Source: an uncultured Alphaproteobacteria bacterium
GTDB lineage: Bacteria; Pseudomonadota; Alphaproteobacteria; CAAGCB01; CAG-977
NCBI GenBank assembly: GCA_944390195.1
Contig: CALXOZ010000001.1
Location: 1 to 64,000, forward strand
Direction of reading: 5' to 3'
Length of the DNA stretch: 64,000 bases
The position numbers and the translations under genes are program-made. The number at the start of each line of letters is the position of its first letter. Positions within the stretch are counted from its first letter, which is position 1. Shown in pieces: positions 9,380 through 18,606 of the stretch. Below the pieces are notes generated by a model. The model did not search any database, was not told where the DNA came from, and was given only the letters and a program-made list of their open reading frames with translations.

Positions 9380-12367
9380 ATGAACAAAGAAAAAAGATTA
9401 ACCGAAAAAAATAATATGATTGCGCACCGCAACAGCGTTGTTGATGAACGCGGCGCATTAATGTTGGAGGCAATAGCCTTATTGGGGTTGATGACAATGA
9501 TGTCTCCGATGATTATCCGCCAGACGGCTGACCGGACGGCGGAAATGGAAGAAGTCGCCATTGCGGGGCAAATGAAAGAAATAAAAGAGGCCTTGAGTAA
9601 CTGGATCGAAGCAAATTATCAAGAAAAAGCAAAAGAAATTTCTGAATCGACGACACCGACGGCACAGTCTTTTTCTGTAACAGCTTCTCAACTGGCTCCC
9701 TACCTGCCGGCGACATATCTGACAAACGACGGCAATTTCAAAGGCAACAAGCTCGCAGACGGTTTTGAAGTCGGGGTCCGTGCACAATGCACTGAATCCA
9801 ATAAAAAAGACGGTTCCGGATCATGTAATGATGAAAGTACATGGGCAAACGGCACGATTTCCTCTTTAGGGGCTAATTGTTCGTGTTCGCGTTATAAAAT
9901 GACCGGTGTCGTTTTATCAAAATCAGATAACAACACTGAAATAGATGACCGTCGAGCTGCACGTATTGCCTCCATGATCGGAGCAGACGGAGGATATATG
10001 CGCACGGAAAAAATGGTATCTTCTTTTGCCGAAGAAAACAAAGTAGCCGAAATGAAAAAAATCTTGGGTTCTCAAGGAATCTGGGAAGGTAATGTCGATG
10101 ATTATTTCCCTCCCGATACAATTACGACCGGAGGAAGAATTGCGGCGACGACAATTTATTCATCCGGCTTTTCAGGTGATTTTTTATATCGTAAAAAAGT
10201 TGATGGATTACCCGGTGCAAACTCGATGTTTACAGACCTCGATATGGGCGGAGCAACAAACTGTTCGGGCGATGGCTGTCATAAAATCAATAATGCCGGA
10301 GGTCTGGAAGTCATCGGCGGAAAAATCCTGATCCGTTCCGCTAACAATATAGCCGGTACAAACGATCAAGATGTCGATTCAAATACCTTGGTTTCCTTAG
10401 CTCAAGACGATTCGTTCATCCATGTTTCAAACGGATTTAATGTTACCAGTAACGGAAATTCGTCTTTTACAATGACCCCCGGTGATTTAAATTATGTTTC
10501 AACAGAAAACCGGTATCAACAATTAACTTTGAATTCCAACGGTCTTGTCATGCAAACCGGATCGGATGCAAATGGCGGAGGCAAAATGTCATGGGTAACC
10601 ATGGATCCAGATTCCGCCTCTTTTTCCGTGGCGAACGGTTCTTATTCCTTTTATGTTGATGACACTTATGAAAAAAATATGGGGATGGAAGCCCTTTACG
10701 GAAATATTGTCGTCAATGCCAATTCAGGAAATATCAATTTGGAATCCGGAGAAAACATTGACGCCTTTGCAAATCAGGATATGATCCTGTCCAGTGGTAA
10801 CACGACCACATTATATGCCGGTACGACAACAAATGTTTTGGCGGGTAATGAAATCATCGTCAGTGTTCAAAACGCCAACAACACTACTTATGACGCGCGT
10901 ACACCATCGTTAAAACTGGAAGAGGATACTTTCAAGTTACAATCTGAAACAACAAGAATAAAAGGGTATACCAATATTATCGAAATGGGGGTGGCTGTCG
11001 GAAACACCAGTTCAAATAATGCGATGGCTTCGTTTGAATCCGACCGGATCACGGGCGTTCAAGCCAATGCTTCGACCGTTGTTGGCGGTGTGAACTTGCC
11101 GTCCGCCGCAGTTACACCGGATACAAATACCCCTGCTTACTGGAGTTTGAATTCCAATCAATACCAGCTTTCTTTCAGACCGGACGACAATACGCAAAAC
11201 GAGTTAACCGTCTTTTCAAATGGTCATTTGATGTTAACTTCAAATAACACATCCGCTAATACAAATGGATTGTCTGCTTATTTGGGCAGTGTCTATACCA
11301 ACAGGTTGAAAGTATATGCCTACGACAATGGTATTATGGTGCCTCAGACTCCAAGCAACATACAATCCGCTGAAGTAATTGTTAATACTGCCGCAGCAAC
11401 CAGTGGAGGTCCGCAGGCATATAACTATCATTCCGCAGATGCAACAAAATATAAAGAATACAGAATAGATCCTTCCTTTATTTCAGTTATGAACGATATA
11501 AAACTGACATCACGCGGCGGAGCGCGCTTAAGCGAGACGATACCGAACTACATCTTAAAGGGAATTTATGAGTTGTCGAACAGTTATGGTTCGGGTCCAT
11601 GGCCATGTGATTCACGTTCAAGTTTATCTACAACCCAAAACTGTAGCTGGGCTGCACCTTATTTTACACTCAAAGAAATGGGTCTGAGCTCCGGCGGTTG
11701 GGATCACAATTGTGATTCCTCTTCTCATCCAATTCGCAGCGCCGGAGGTTCTTGCAGCCAAAGCGGAGATGTCGTTCGCTTTAATTATTATAAAGCTAAC
11801 ACCTACACTGAATGCAGAGGGGACACTTATTGCTGGGCGCATCCTTTCATGGGAAAGGTTCCCGCCCCCGGTAAAACCGTATCTTATGCATATTCCGGAG
11901 GAACTGAAACTTTGTCAGCAAAAGATGAAGGCTACTGCCCTGACGGATATCAAGCTGTCATTACAGTTACCCCCATAATTTTCGATTTGGGACGAGTTTC
12001 CTTCTACAACCACTACGCCAGAGCCGAAAATTCAATGATCACATACAACCCCGGATGGCAGGATTTTACCAACGAAAGCATCAGAGATGTAACAGGTATT
12101 TTCCAGCCGGGAACAAAGATCGGAATTTATGTTGAACAAGAACTGGAAAATAATGAACTGACAGGTTGGAAAATTGCCATGGGAACAGTAACACCGACAT
12201 CTTTAAGTTCAACAGGGTACATTTGGAATGTCAGCGGAGTTACCGCAAATAGTTGGTCGGCTATTGCCCATACCTATTGTTATTTCAACCCGGGACGTTT
12301 CGATATGCCGAATATGCAATTGGACAATAACAATGTCATCGTTTCAACCGAACGTAGCGGTTGGTAG
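9380..12367 (+). CDS. Giant prepilin-like surface protein / putative pilus adhesin
   Basis: A 995-aa protein with a class III (type IV pilin-like) N-terminus. After a 25-residue basic leader ending ERG comes ALMLEAIALLGLM, with Glu at +5 (residue 30), the hallmark of prepilin peptidase processing and N-methylation. A pilin-like amphipathic helix (about 31-80) follows. A Cys-containing domain comes next, then several hundred residues of Asn/Ser/Gly/Thr-rich sequence with repeated short strands (such as NSGNINLESGENI), suggesting a beta-helix or beta-solenoid shaft. The last 250 residues contain many Cys and Trp residues and the motif GYCPDGYQAV, which recalls the C-termini of PilV-type tip adhesins. 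The ATG at 9380 (ACAGG upstream) is preferred over a TTG at 9293. No pilus ATPase or prepilin peptidase is in the window, so the assembly machine must be elsewhere. Adhesin function is inferred. Confidence 0.72.
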   Translation: MNKEKRLTEKNNMIAHRNSVVDERGALMLEAIALLGLMTMMSPMIIRQTADRTAEMEEVAIAGQMKEIKEALSNWIEANYQEKAKEISESTTPTAQSFSVTASQLAPYLPATYLTNDGNFKGNKLADGFEVGVRAQCTESNKKDGSGSCNDESTWANGTISSLGANCSCSRYKMTGVVLSKSDNNTEIDDRRAARIASMIGADGGYMRTEKMVSSFAEENKVAEMKKILGSQGIWEGNVDDYFPPDTITTGGRIAATTIYSSGFSGDFLYRKKVDGLPGANSMFTDLDMGGATNCSGDGCHKINNAGGLEVIGGKILIRSANNIAGTNDQDVDSNTLVSLAQDDSFIHVSNGFNVTSNGNSSFTMTPGDLNYVSTENRYQQLTLNSNGLVMQTGSDANGGGKMSWVTMDPDSASFSVANGSYSFYVDDTYEKNMGMEALYGNIVVNANSGNINLESGENIDAFANQDMILSSGNTTTLYAGTTTNVLAGNEIIVSVQNANNTTYDARTPSLKLEEDTFKLQSETTRIKGYTNIIEMGVAVGNTSSNNAMASFESDRITGVQANASTVVGGVNLPSAAVTPDTNTPAYWSLNSNQYQLSFRPDDNTQNELTVFSNGHLMLTSNNTSANTNGLSAYLGSVYTNRLKVYAYDNGIMVPQTPSNIQSAEVIVNTAAATSGGPQAYNYHSADATKYKEYRIDPSFISVMNDIKLTSRGGARLSETIPNYILKGIYELSNSYGSGPWPCDSRSSLSTTQNCSWAAPYFTLKEMGLSSGGWDHNCDSSSHPIRSAGGSCSQSGDVVRFNYYKANTYTECRGDTYCWAHPFMGKVPAPGKTVSYAYSGGTETLSAKDEGYCPDGYQAVITVTPIIFDLGRVSFYNHYARAENSMITYNPGWQDFTNESIRDVTGIFQPGTKIGIYVEQELENNELTGWKIAMGTVTPTSLSSTGYIWNVSGVTANSWSAIAHTYCYFNPGRFDMPNMQLDNNNVIVSTERSGW

Positions 12368-12397
12368 TTTTCCCGAATGCTGATATAGGAGGATGTA

Positions 12398-13213
12398 ATG
12401 TTCTTTTGGCTGGTTCTCGCTTCATTAATGGGCTTGATTACATTTGGCAATCTTTTTGAAAAAACCAAGCCCCAAGAACATTATGTCGCTCCTGTATATG
12501 AAGCAATGGTTCTGAATATGTACCAACAACATATTTCCGCAGAATACGGTTATTTGGATATCATGCGGGATAAACCCGAAGAAGCAAAAGAATATTTCGC
12601 TCAAATGAACGACGGAATAGTTCCTTTAGCCGTTGCGGACAGTTTTGGATTAAAGCCAGAAAACGACAATAACAAAGTCTTTCCTTATATACAGGGGCGT
12701 ATTCCCGACACCTACAAACCGCAAAGCGGAACACGCACTTATATGTTTTGCATTGACAAAAACCAAGTCGCAAAAACAAGTTGCGGAACATCGGACACGG
12801 TTAATTATTTAATGACAATACGCGCCATTCCTCCGCGTTATGACGGAGCCGATAAAATGACAGCATTAAAGGTTTTATCTGAAGCCGTCGGAAGAACAAG
12901 ATCGGTCGGGTTATTGGAAAAATCAAAAGCCCCATTAACGACAACGACAAACTCTTCAGGAAATGTCGAAACATATCATCAACCCTTAGGGGCGACACAT
13001 TTCATTTTATCCAGCGGATTGGCGGCGTCAAACAGTATTTATATTCCTAATTATTTAATCTGCAATTTCCCCGTGGGAAACGATCAAACTTTGGGAGAAA
13101 CGCTTGCCACAAAACATTACATGGTCGCATTAACTTTATTATCCGGACTGGAAGACGGAGAAAATTTATCGCTCGGGACCATTACCTGTCCGGCAACAAC
13201 CATAGAAGAGTGA
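12398..13213 (+). CDS. Membrane-anchored protein paired with the pilin-like adhesin
   Basis: A 271-aa protein with one N-terminal hydrophobic segment (about residues 1-18, MFFWLVLASLMGLITFG) and an extracytoplasmic remainder, with an ideal GGAGG 7 nt before the ATG. It has no motif I can name. Cys residues in the second half (FCIDK, TSCGT, LICNF, ITCPA) are compatible with disulphides outside the cytoplasm. It starts 31 nt after the giant pilin-like gene on the same strand, so the two very likely form a unit. It may be a minor pilin or an assembly or anchoring partner; this rests on position and topology only. Confidence 0.65.
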   Translation: MFFWLVLASLMGLITFGNLFEKTKPQEHYVAPVYEAMVLNMYQQHISAEYGYLDIMRDKPEEAKEYFAQMNDGIVPLAVADSFGLKPENDNNKVFPYIQGRIPDTYKPQSGTRTYMFCIDKNQVAKTSCGTSDTVNYLMTIRAIPPRYDGADKMTALKVLSEAVGRTRSVGLLEKSKAPLTTTTNSSGNVETYHQPLGATHFILSSGLAASNSIYIPNYLICNFPVGNDQTLGETLATKHYMVALTLLSGLEDGENLSLGTITCPATTIEE

Positions 13214-13445
13214 AACTTTACTTCATTTATATTGATTTTTTATTTTCAAATGTTCCCAGATAATGATCAAAGTTTTAACGATTCTAATGGCGATACGTAT
13301 CTCTTATATGGGAAGGTCTGTAGTATCATATCTTAAAAACATTAAAAAAAGTTCTTTTGCTGTAATTTTCGGTTTATTCGTTTTCCACTATATTTCGTAA
13401 AATGTGCCGTATTTTATAACATTCATCTCATTCATTAAAACAGAA

Positions 13446-14057
13446 ATGCCCGCCCTGTCTTATTCTCAAGAAGTTAAACGTAAAGCCGTACATTTAAGCT
13501 CTTTATGGATGCCTGTTCTGATTCTTAACTTTCCGCACACGATATGCTTGATCTGTTTTTCAAGCTTGTTGTTACTCAATGTTCTGGTGGAATACGGATA
13601 TTATAAAAAACACCCTCTTATTGTAAAATCATATGGCAGATTATTTTCTAATATGCTACGCAGCAAAGAAACCGGAGAACAATTCAGGTTCAGCGGATCC
13701 CCGTATGTGTTAGGGGCAGCTTTATGCTCTTGTCTGTTTTTTCCCCCTTTATCCGCCGCGACAGCTTTGAGCGTCATGCTGGTTTCCGACACGGCGGCGG
13801 CTTTAATCGGAAAAGCTTGGGGGAAACATAAGATCAATCACAATACGAAAAGTTTGGAAGGAAGCCTCGCTTTCTTTTTATCCGGCGTTCTCGTTATCTT
13901 TGTTTTTGCTCAAATTTTCCATATGGATCATTCCTTCATTTTACGGGGGCTCATAGGGACTTTAATTGCGTCTTTCGCAGAAACATATGAGAACATTTTA
14001 AAAATTGATGACAATTTTTCAATTCCCCTCATTATCGGTTGTTGTCTAAGCCTATGA
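13446..14057 (+). CDS. Polyprenol/diacylglycerol kinase-like membrane protein (SEC59/DGK1 family)
   Basis: A 203-aa polytopic membrane protein with several hydrophobic segments. The motif SDTAAALIGKAWGKHKI followed by KSLEGSLAFF is diagnostic of the dolichol kinase/phytol kinase/DGK1 superfamily, which in characterised members phosphorylates lipid alcohols using CTP. The opening VKRKAVHLSSLW also matches the family (R-K-x-x-H). The lipid substrate cannot be read from sequence; a polyprenol or diacylglycerol recycling role is plausible. The ATG at 13446 is chosen over a GTG at 13404 because the conserved domain begins a few residues later. The gene is convergent with the metallophosphoesterase. 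Confidence 0.75.
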   Translation: MPALSYSQEVKRKAVHLSSLWMPVLILNFPHTICLICFSSLLLLNVLVEYGYYKKHPLIVKSYGRLFSNMLRSKETGEQFRFSGSPYVLGAALCSCLFFPPLSAATALSVMLVSDTAAALIGKAWGKHKINHNTKSLEGSLAFFLSGVLVIFVFAQIFHMDHSFILRGLIGTLIASFAETYENILKIDDNFSIPLIIGCCLSL

Positions 14058-14070
14058 ACGCCGCCTCATT

Positions 14071-15237
14071 TTAAATCGTATCCGGAATGATTTTAAACAA
14101 CGTGATTTCCGAAGGAGCAAACAAACGCATCGGAGGTCCCCAATATCCTGTTCCTCGTGATACATAAATCAAGGCTTTGCCCTGAGGATATAATCCTGCA
14201 AGATATTCATTAGCCATTTTGACTAAAAAATGAAACGGGAATATTTGTCCTCCATGAGTGTGCCCTGAAATCTGCAAATCGAACAAATTTGAAAAATCTC
14301 CAATCCGTTCTTTACCATAAGGTAAAGGGGAATGGGACATTAAAATTCGGTATTGTGTCGGTAAAGCTTCTTCTAAAGCCTTGGGAATATCTGGAGCCAT
14401 TTTTTTATCCCAGTGCGCGAATGAAGGATCTGTTATACCGGCAATAAAAATATTAGAATCTCCCAAACTGGTTCCATCGTTATACAGGACTTTCATTCCC
14501 AAAGATTCAAATAAATGCCCCCAATGACGATACCGGCGATATCCTTCGTGATTTCCCATAACGACAAAACGACCGTACCGGCTTTCCAGATGAGCCAGCT
14601 TTTGCGCTATATAGGCGGAATGTTCCGCGTCATCATCCCCGATATCTCCGGTCAACAAAACGGCATCAGGATTTAAAGCGTTAACTTTGTCAACCAAGTG
14701 CATTATCTTATTTACACGAACACCGCGATGAATATGAATATCGCTGAGTTGGACGAATGTAAACGGTTGTGTTACCTTATCGGATTTCAAAACGACCTCT
14801 TTTACATCCGGCACTTTAATGCCTTCATAAACAGCATAAAAAGAAATTAACAAGGTTGCGCTTAATGTAATAAGGTTCGCTTGATTCATAAGATGGCTTT
14901 GAGATGGATCAATCCTTTCGGCAATAGGATTTTGCAGTATTCTGAAAAATCCATAACAGGAATACCAAACAACATTTCTGATCAATAAAACGGAAAACAA
15001 GAAAAATGCCGTTCCGAACAAATAAAAACCCGCATTATACACCCAGCCGGCATACACATCGTTTAATATGCCTGAATGTGCCAGCGTACGGACATAAACT
15101 GGAGCAAGCCATGATAACAAAATAACTATAAATATAACTGATTTAAGATAAAACGGCATTAACGGGGAATATAACCATTTCGCTGTCAAAGCGGTTCCTA
15201 AAATGCCGACAAACATCGTTAACATAAAAAAAGTCAT
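14071..15237 (-). CDS. Membrane metallophosphoesterase (YkuE/YaeI-like)
   Basis: A 388-aa protein with about four N-terminal transmembrane helices (residues 1-150), then a calcineurin-like phosphoesterase domain. Metal-binding motifs occur in order: LSDIHIHRG (D-x-H), LLTGDIGDDD (G-D), VMGNHEGYRR (G-N-H-E), LMSHSP (H) and SGHTHGGQ (G-H-x-H). Relatives such as YaeI/LpxG-like enzymes hydrolyse phospho-diesters at membranes, including UDP-diacylglucosamine in some cases; the substrate here is not known. The ATG overlaps the hydE stop as ATGA (15237-15234), so it is translated from the same message. Confidence 0.86.
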   Translation of the reverse strand: MTFFMLTMFVGILGTALTAKWLYSPLMPFYLKSVIFIVILLSWLAPVYVRTLAHSGILNDVYAGWVYNAGFYLFGTAFFLFSVLLIRNVVWYSCYGFFRILQNPIAERIDPSQSHLMNQANLITLSATLLISFYAVYEGIKVPDVKEVVLKSDKVTQPFTFVQLSDIHIHRGVRVNKIMHLVDKVNALNPDAVLLTGDIGDDDAEHSAYIAQKLAHLESRYGRFVVMGNHEGYRRYRHWGHLFESLGMKVLYNDGTSLGDSNIFIAGITDPSFAHWDKKMAPDIPKALEEALPTQYRILMSHSPLPYGKERIGDFSNLFDLQISGHTHGGQIFPFHFLVKMANEYLAGLYPQGKALIYVSRGTGYWGPPMRLFAPSEITLFKIIPDTI

Positions 15238-16274
15238 GTTTTTTCCCCTTTTATATATTCACCGCGAAACCCTTTTGTCGAACTGATCGTTCTCCCTGAA
15301 CGCAAAATTTGATCAACAATCGGATCTGTCGGACAATCTTTTGCAGAAACTTCCGTTTTCCCAGGATAAAGCTGATATAAACGACGATATTGTTCCTGTG
15401 TTACATTCGGCATGACGACATTTGCGCCACTGTTTAAAGCAAGCATACGTCCGTTCGGGTGTAAAACTTCCATTGCCGTTGTCGCGGGAATATTAATATC
15501 CGGTAACAACAAACGTGTTAAAGCCATCATTTTCAAAGACAGAAAAAAAGCTTTTCCTTCCGCATTTGCCAAAGGCGTTTGAGCATGAGGAATAAATGGA
15601 CCTATACCGATCATATCGGCATCGATTTCTTTAAAAAAGAGAATATCTCCGGCTATTGATTCAATACTTTGTCCCGGCAGACCGACCAAGGAACCGCTTC
15701 CGAGTTCATAGCCCAATTCTTTTATAATTTTTAAACAATTCGCCCGATTATCCCAACTCATTCCGGGATCCAAACGATGATACAGATTTCGATCCGTCGT
15801 TTCTATCCGCAGTAAATACCTGTCCGCTCCCGCATCTCGATAAGCCTTATATTCCTCATAGGTCTTTTCCCCGATGCTTAACGTAACCGCCATCCCAGTT
15901 TCTTTAATCGCTTGAATGATTTTTTCCAAACGTTCCGTTGTAAAATAAACATCTTCTCCGGATTGCAAAACAACCGTTTTATAACCCGCTTCAAAAGCCA
16001 TACGGGCATGGGATATGATTTCTTGGCTAGACAAACGATAACGTTGGGCATTCCTGTTATCACGTCTGATCCCGCAATAACAACAATTATTCCGGCAATA
16101 GTTTGAAAATTCAATCAAAGCCCTCAATTCGACATCCGATCCGATAAATTCTTTTCGCACCTCGTCCGCGGCTGAAAACAGATCGGAAGTGTGTGTCTCA
16201 TCTTTTAACAACAGTATTATTTCTTCTTTTGACAAACAATGCGTTTCTTTTGCCTTTTTAATCAGATCAAGCAT
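15234..16274 (-). CDS. hydE: [FeFe]-hydrogenase maturase HydE-like radical SAM protein
   Basis: A 346-aa radical S-adenosylmethionine enzyme. The 4Fe-4S ligands are Cys60, Cys64 and Cys67 in IEFSNYCRNNCCYCGIRRDN, which is the HydE rather than the BioB form of the CxxxCxxC motif. RYRLSSQEII, VVLQSGED, the LRIETTDRNLYHRLDPG stretch and GSLVGLPGQ all fit HydE. HydE helps build the 2Fe subcluster of [FeFe] hydrogenase. The second C-terminal cluster Cys set of some HydE proteins is absent, which is a known and tolerated variation. No HydF, HydG or hydrogenase lies in the window. The related PylB (pyrrolysine synthesis) is a less likely alternative. The gene has an AGGAAT ribosome site and overlaps the next gene. 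Confidence 0.83.
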   Translation of the reverse strand: MLDLIKKAKETHCLSKEEIILLLKDETHTSDLFSAADEVRKEFIGSDVELRALIEFSNYCRNNCCYCGIRRDNRNAQRYRLSSQEIISHARMAFEAGYKTVVLQSGEDVYFTTERLEKIIQAIKETGMAVTLSIGEKTYEEYKAYRDAGADRYLLRIETTDRNLYHRLDPGMSWDNRANCLKIIKELGYELGSGSLVGLPGQSIESIAGDILFFKEIDADMIGIGPFIPHAQTPLANAEGKAFFLSLKMMALTRLLLPDINIPATTAMEVLHPNGRMLALNSGANVVMPNVTQEQYRRLYQLYPGKTEVSAKDCPTDPIVDQILRSGRTISSTKGFRGEYIKGEKT

Positions 16275-16371
16275 ATTCCTTCCCTGTTCCAGAATTGATT
16301 TCTTTATAAAGTCGAATATTAAAAACTATAATGTATAAAAAATAGGATATCCGTCTTATAACTTCCTTTTA

Positions 16372-16932
16372 TCAAGTTCTTAATAACAAAAAATTGCCAC
16401 AATAACCTTTCATACGCAGCCAGCCATCCGATTTGCTTTTAGAATTTTCCTCCCAAATCCGATTGAACATTTTTAAATGCAGACCGGCATAAGATTCATC
16501 ATTTTTAAAAATGTTGCAAACTTCATAGTTGTTTTCAACAGCCGCATTCGTCCAATTGAAAGATCCGCTGACAGCGTGTTTCCCGTCAAAAATTGCCATC
16601 TTCGTATGCATCAATCCTTTTTTATGTGTTGACACCCGAACATCGACTCCGCTGTTTAACAAACGGCTGACATCTTCCATGCTTTTTGAAGCCGCCAGCT
16701 GTGAACGATCCGTCATCAACCGGATTTCAACCCCTCTTTGTCTGGCTTTGATCAAAGCCTTTATAATCGACTGACGATTAAACGAAAAGACGGCAATATC
16801 AATCTGTCTTTTCGCTTGATCGATCAACGATATGATTTGTTGTTCACATTGAACGCCTTGGGCAAGTCCGTTTTCTGCAAAAGACGGCTTGACACAAATA
16901 AAAAAAGAAAAGACTAAAACAAAAAATTTCAT
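16372..16932 (-). CDS. Secreted phospholipase D-family nuclease (Nuc-like)
   Basis: A 186-aa single-domain PLD-superfamily protein. The ATG at 16932 begins a signal peptide (MKFFVLVFSFFICVKPSFA), so I prefer it to the longer frame starting at 17049. One HKD motif is present, HTKMAIFDGKHAVSGSFNWT, containing H-x-K-x4-D with the usual trailing GS and N. Single-HKD proteins of this size dimerise to form the active site, as in the Salmonella plasmid endonuclease Nuc. A periplasmic or secreted nuclease or phosphodiesterase role is likely. It stands alone, divergent from folKP. Confidence 0.82.
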   Translation of the reverse strand: MKFFVLVFSFFICVKPSFAENGLAQGVQCEQQIISLIDQAKRQIDIAVFSFNRQSIIKALIKARQRGVEIRLMTDRSQLAASKSMEDVSRLLNSGVDVRVSTHKKGLMHTKMAIFDGKHAVSGSFNWTNAAVENNYEVCNIFKNDESYAGLHLKMFNRIWEENSKSKSDGWLRMKGYCGNFLLLRT

Positions 16933-17116
16933 CCTAATAAAACTCGCCAACCTCTTACACCTTCGGGCATTAACGTTATTTTTCCCGACTTTTACAAAAA
17001 TGACAACTTTCTTTCGCCCGTTCGTCCTCGAACCATAAAAAAATATCACAAAGTTGATGAAAAGCGTCTATTATTATTTCCCGATTGTCTTTAACGGTTG
17101 TTCTATGAGGTTTTTC

Positions 17117-18358
17117 ATGAATCCGACAACTTATATTGCCGCCGGATCAAATTCGGGGAACAGATTGGATAATTTAATGTCCGCTTTTTATGCTTTAAAG
17201 GAAAAAGGCTATAAAATAACAGGCGTTTCCGCCATTTATGAAACACCGGCAGCTTTACTTTATGAAACGGCTGAAGACACATGGAACAAACCGTATTTAA
17301 ATTGTCTGTTTAAAATTGAAACTCGTAATAATGCGTTCGCGTTATTGGACGATTTAAAAAACATTGAAAAAAAATTGGGCAGAAATCAGCAAAAACGCTG
17401 GTCTCCTAGAGTTATCGATTTAGATATCATTGAACATAACGATGAACAAATTAATACTGAAAGATTGTGTATACCGCATAAACAATGCCTTAAACGCAGT
17501 TTTGTTCTAGACCCCTTATCCTTTTTCAAAACATTGCCCTGTCATTTGCTTTATACAAAAACGCACCAGCCTCTTATCATGGGGATCTTAAACGTAACAC
17601 CGGATTCTTTTTCCGACGGCGGAGAAAACATTTCAATATCAAGCGTGGAAAAAAAGATATCATTTTGGGATAGCCATCTGATCCCCTTGATTGATATCGG
17701 AGCGCAATCCACCCGTCCTCAAGCCGTTCCGATTGATGCGGATGAAGAGGGAAAACGGTTGAAAGATGTCTTCGATTATATTAAACACCGTAAAAAAACG
17801 CCTTTTTCCCCTCGTTTCAGTATTGATACCTATCACATTGAAACGGCTGAAAAAGCTTTGAAAAACGGATTTGATGTTTTAAACGATGTTCATGGTTTAG
17901 ATGATCCGGATATGTTTGCTTTAGCCGCAGAACATAAAGAAAAGTTTTTTATTTTCATGCATCATGATGATATTTCTTCGCTGGCGTTAAAAGACACACT
18001 TCACACAATCGAAGCTTGGTTGGAAAAAAAGATTGAACTCTTTGAAAAAAATAATTTTTATTTACCTCATATGATCTTTGATCCAGGCATAGGATTCGGA
18101 AAATCCGCTTGCCAATCGTTACAAATTTTACAAAATTTGGAAAGTTTTCATCGCTTCGGTGTAAAAATTGCCATAGGACATTCAAGAAAGTCTTTTATGA
18201 GCATATTCACCACAAAAAATCCGAAACAAAAAGACATAGAGACACTCGCCATTTCAACAAAAATCGCCGATAAAGTCGATTTGTTGCGTGTTCACACCCC
18301 TGTCGAACATAAAGAAGCCTTGCTTGCCAGCGCTCATATGGAAAATCAATTTTTTTGA
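17117..18358 (+). CDS. folKP: Bifunctional FolK-FolP folate enzyme
   Basis: One 413-aa chain that joins 6-hydroxymethyl-dihydropterin pyrophosphokinase to dihydropteroate synthase, two successive steps of folate synthesis. The FolK half (about 1-150) shows TYIAAGSNSGNR at the start and RWSPRVIDLDII. The FolP half (about 150-410) shows MGILNVTPDSFSDGG, DIGAQSTRP, FDPGIGFGKS and IGHSRKSF; its last conserved motif reads RVHTPVEH instead of the usual RVHD. The ATG at 17117 is chosen because a GAGG site lies 7 nt upstream and the FolK fold begins at once; longer frames from 17054 add no conserved sequence. No folB or folE neighbour is visible. Confidence 0.9.
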   Translation: MNPTTYIAAGSNSGNRLDNLMSAFYALKEKGYKITGVSAIYETPAALLYETAEDTWNKPYLNCLFKIETRNNAFALLDDLKNIEKKLGRNQQKRWSPRVIDLDIIEHNDEQINTERLCIPHKQCLKRSFVLDPLSFFKTLPCHLLYTKTHQPLIMGILNVTPDSFSDGGENISISSVEKKISFWDSHLIPLIDIGAQSTRPQAVPIDADEEGKRLKDVFDYIKHRKKTPFSPRFSIDTYHIETAEKALKNGFDVLNDVHGLDDPDMFALAAEHKEKFFIFMHHDDISSLALKDTLHTIEAWLEKKIELFEKNNFYLPHMIFDPGIGFGKSACQSLQILQNLESFHRFGVKIAIGHSRKSFMSIFTTKNPKQKDIETLAISTKIADKVDLLRVHTPVEHKEALLASAHMENQFF

Positions 18359-18606
18359 CAAACGTCTTTAAATCAATGAAAAATCTAAAGCGGTTCGCAT
18401 GGCTTATATTTATCAACAATTGAAATAAATCGTTAGCTGCCTTTGATACATTGAAACCGCTTTTCCCCTTTGAAAAAGGAGCACACCGCTTTTGGGAAAA
18501 AATAAAATCCAATCTGTTAAAAACCGGTTGACTTGATTACTTTCACCCCTCACGGCTAGAATAAACAAGATACTCCAAAATATCGAAAACCGATCCGGAC
18601 AAGATG

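Noticed and set aside
13263..13400. 45-codon hydrophobic open frame between the adhesin locus and the polyprenol-kinase gene
   Set aside because: No ribosome site and no recognisable sequence; probably chance in AT-rich DNA.
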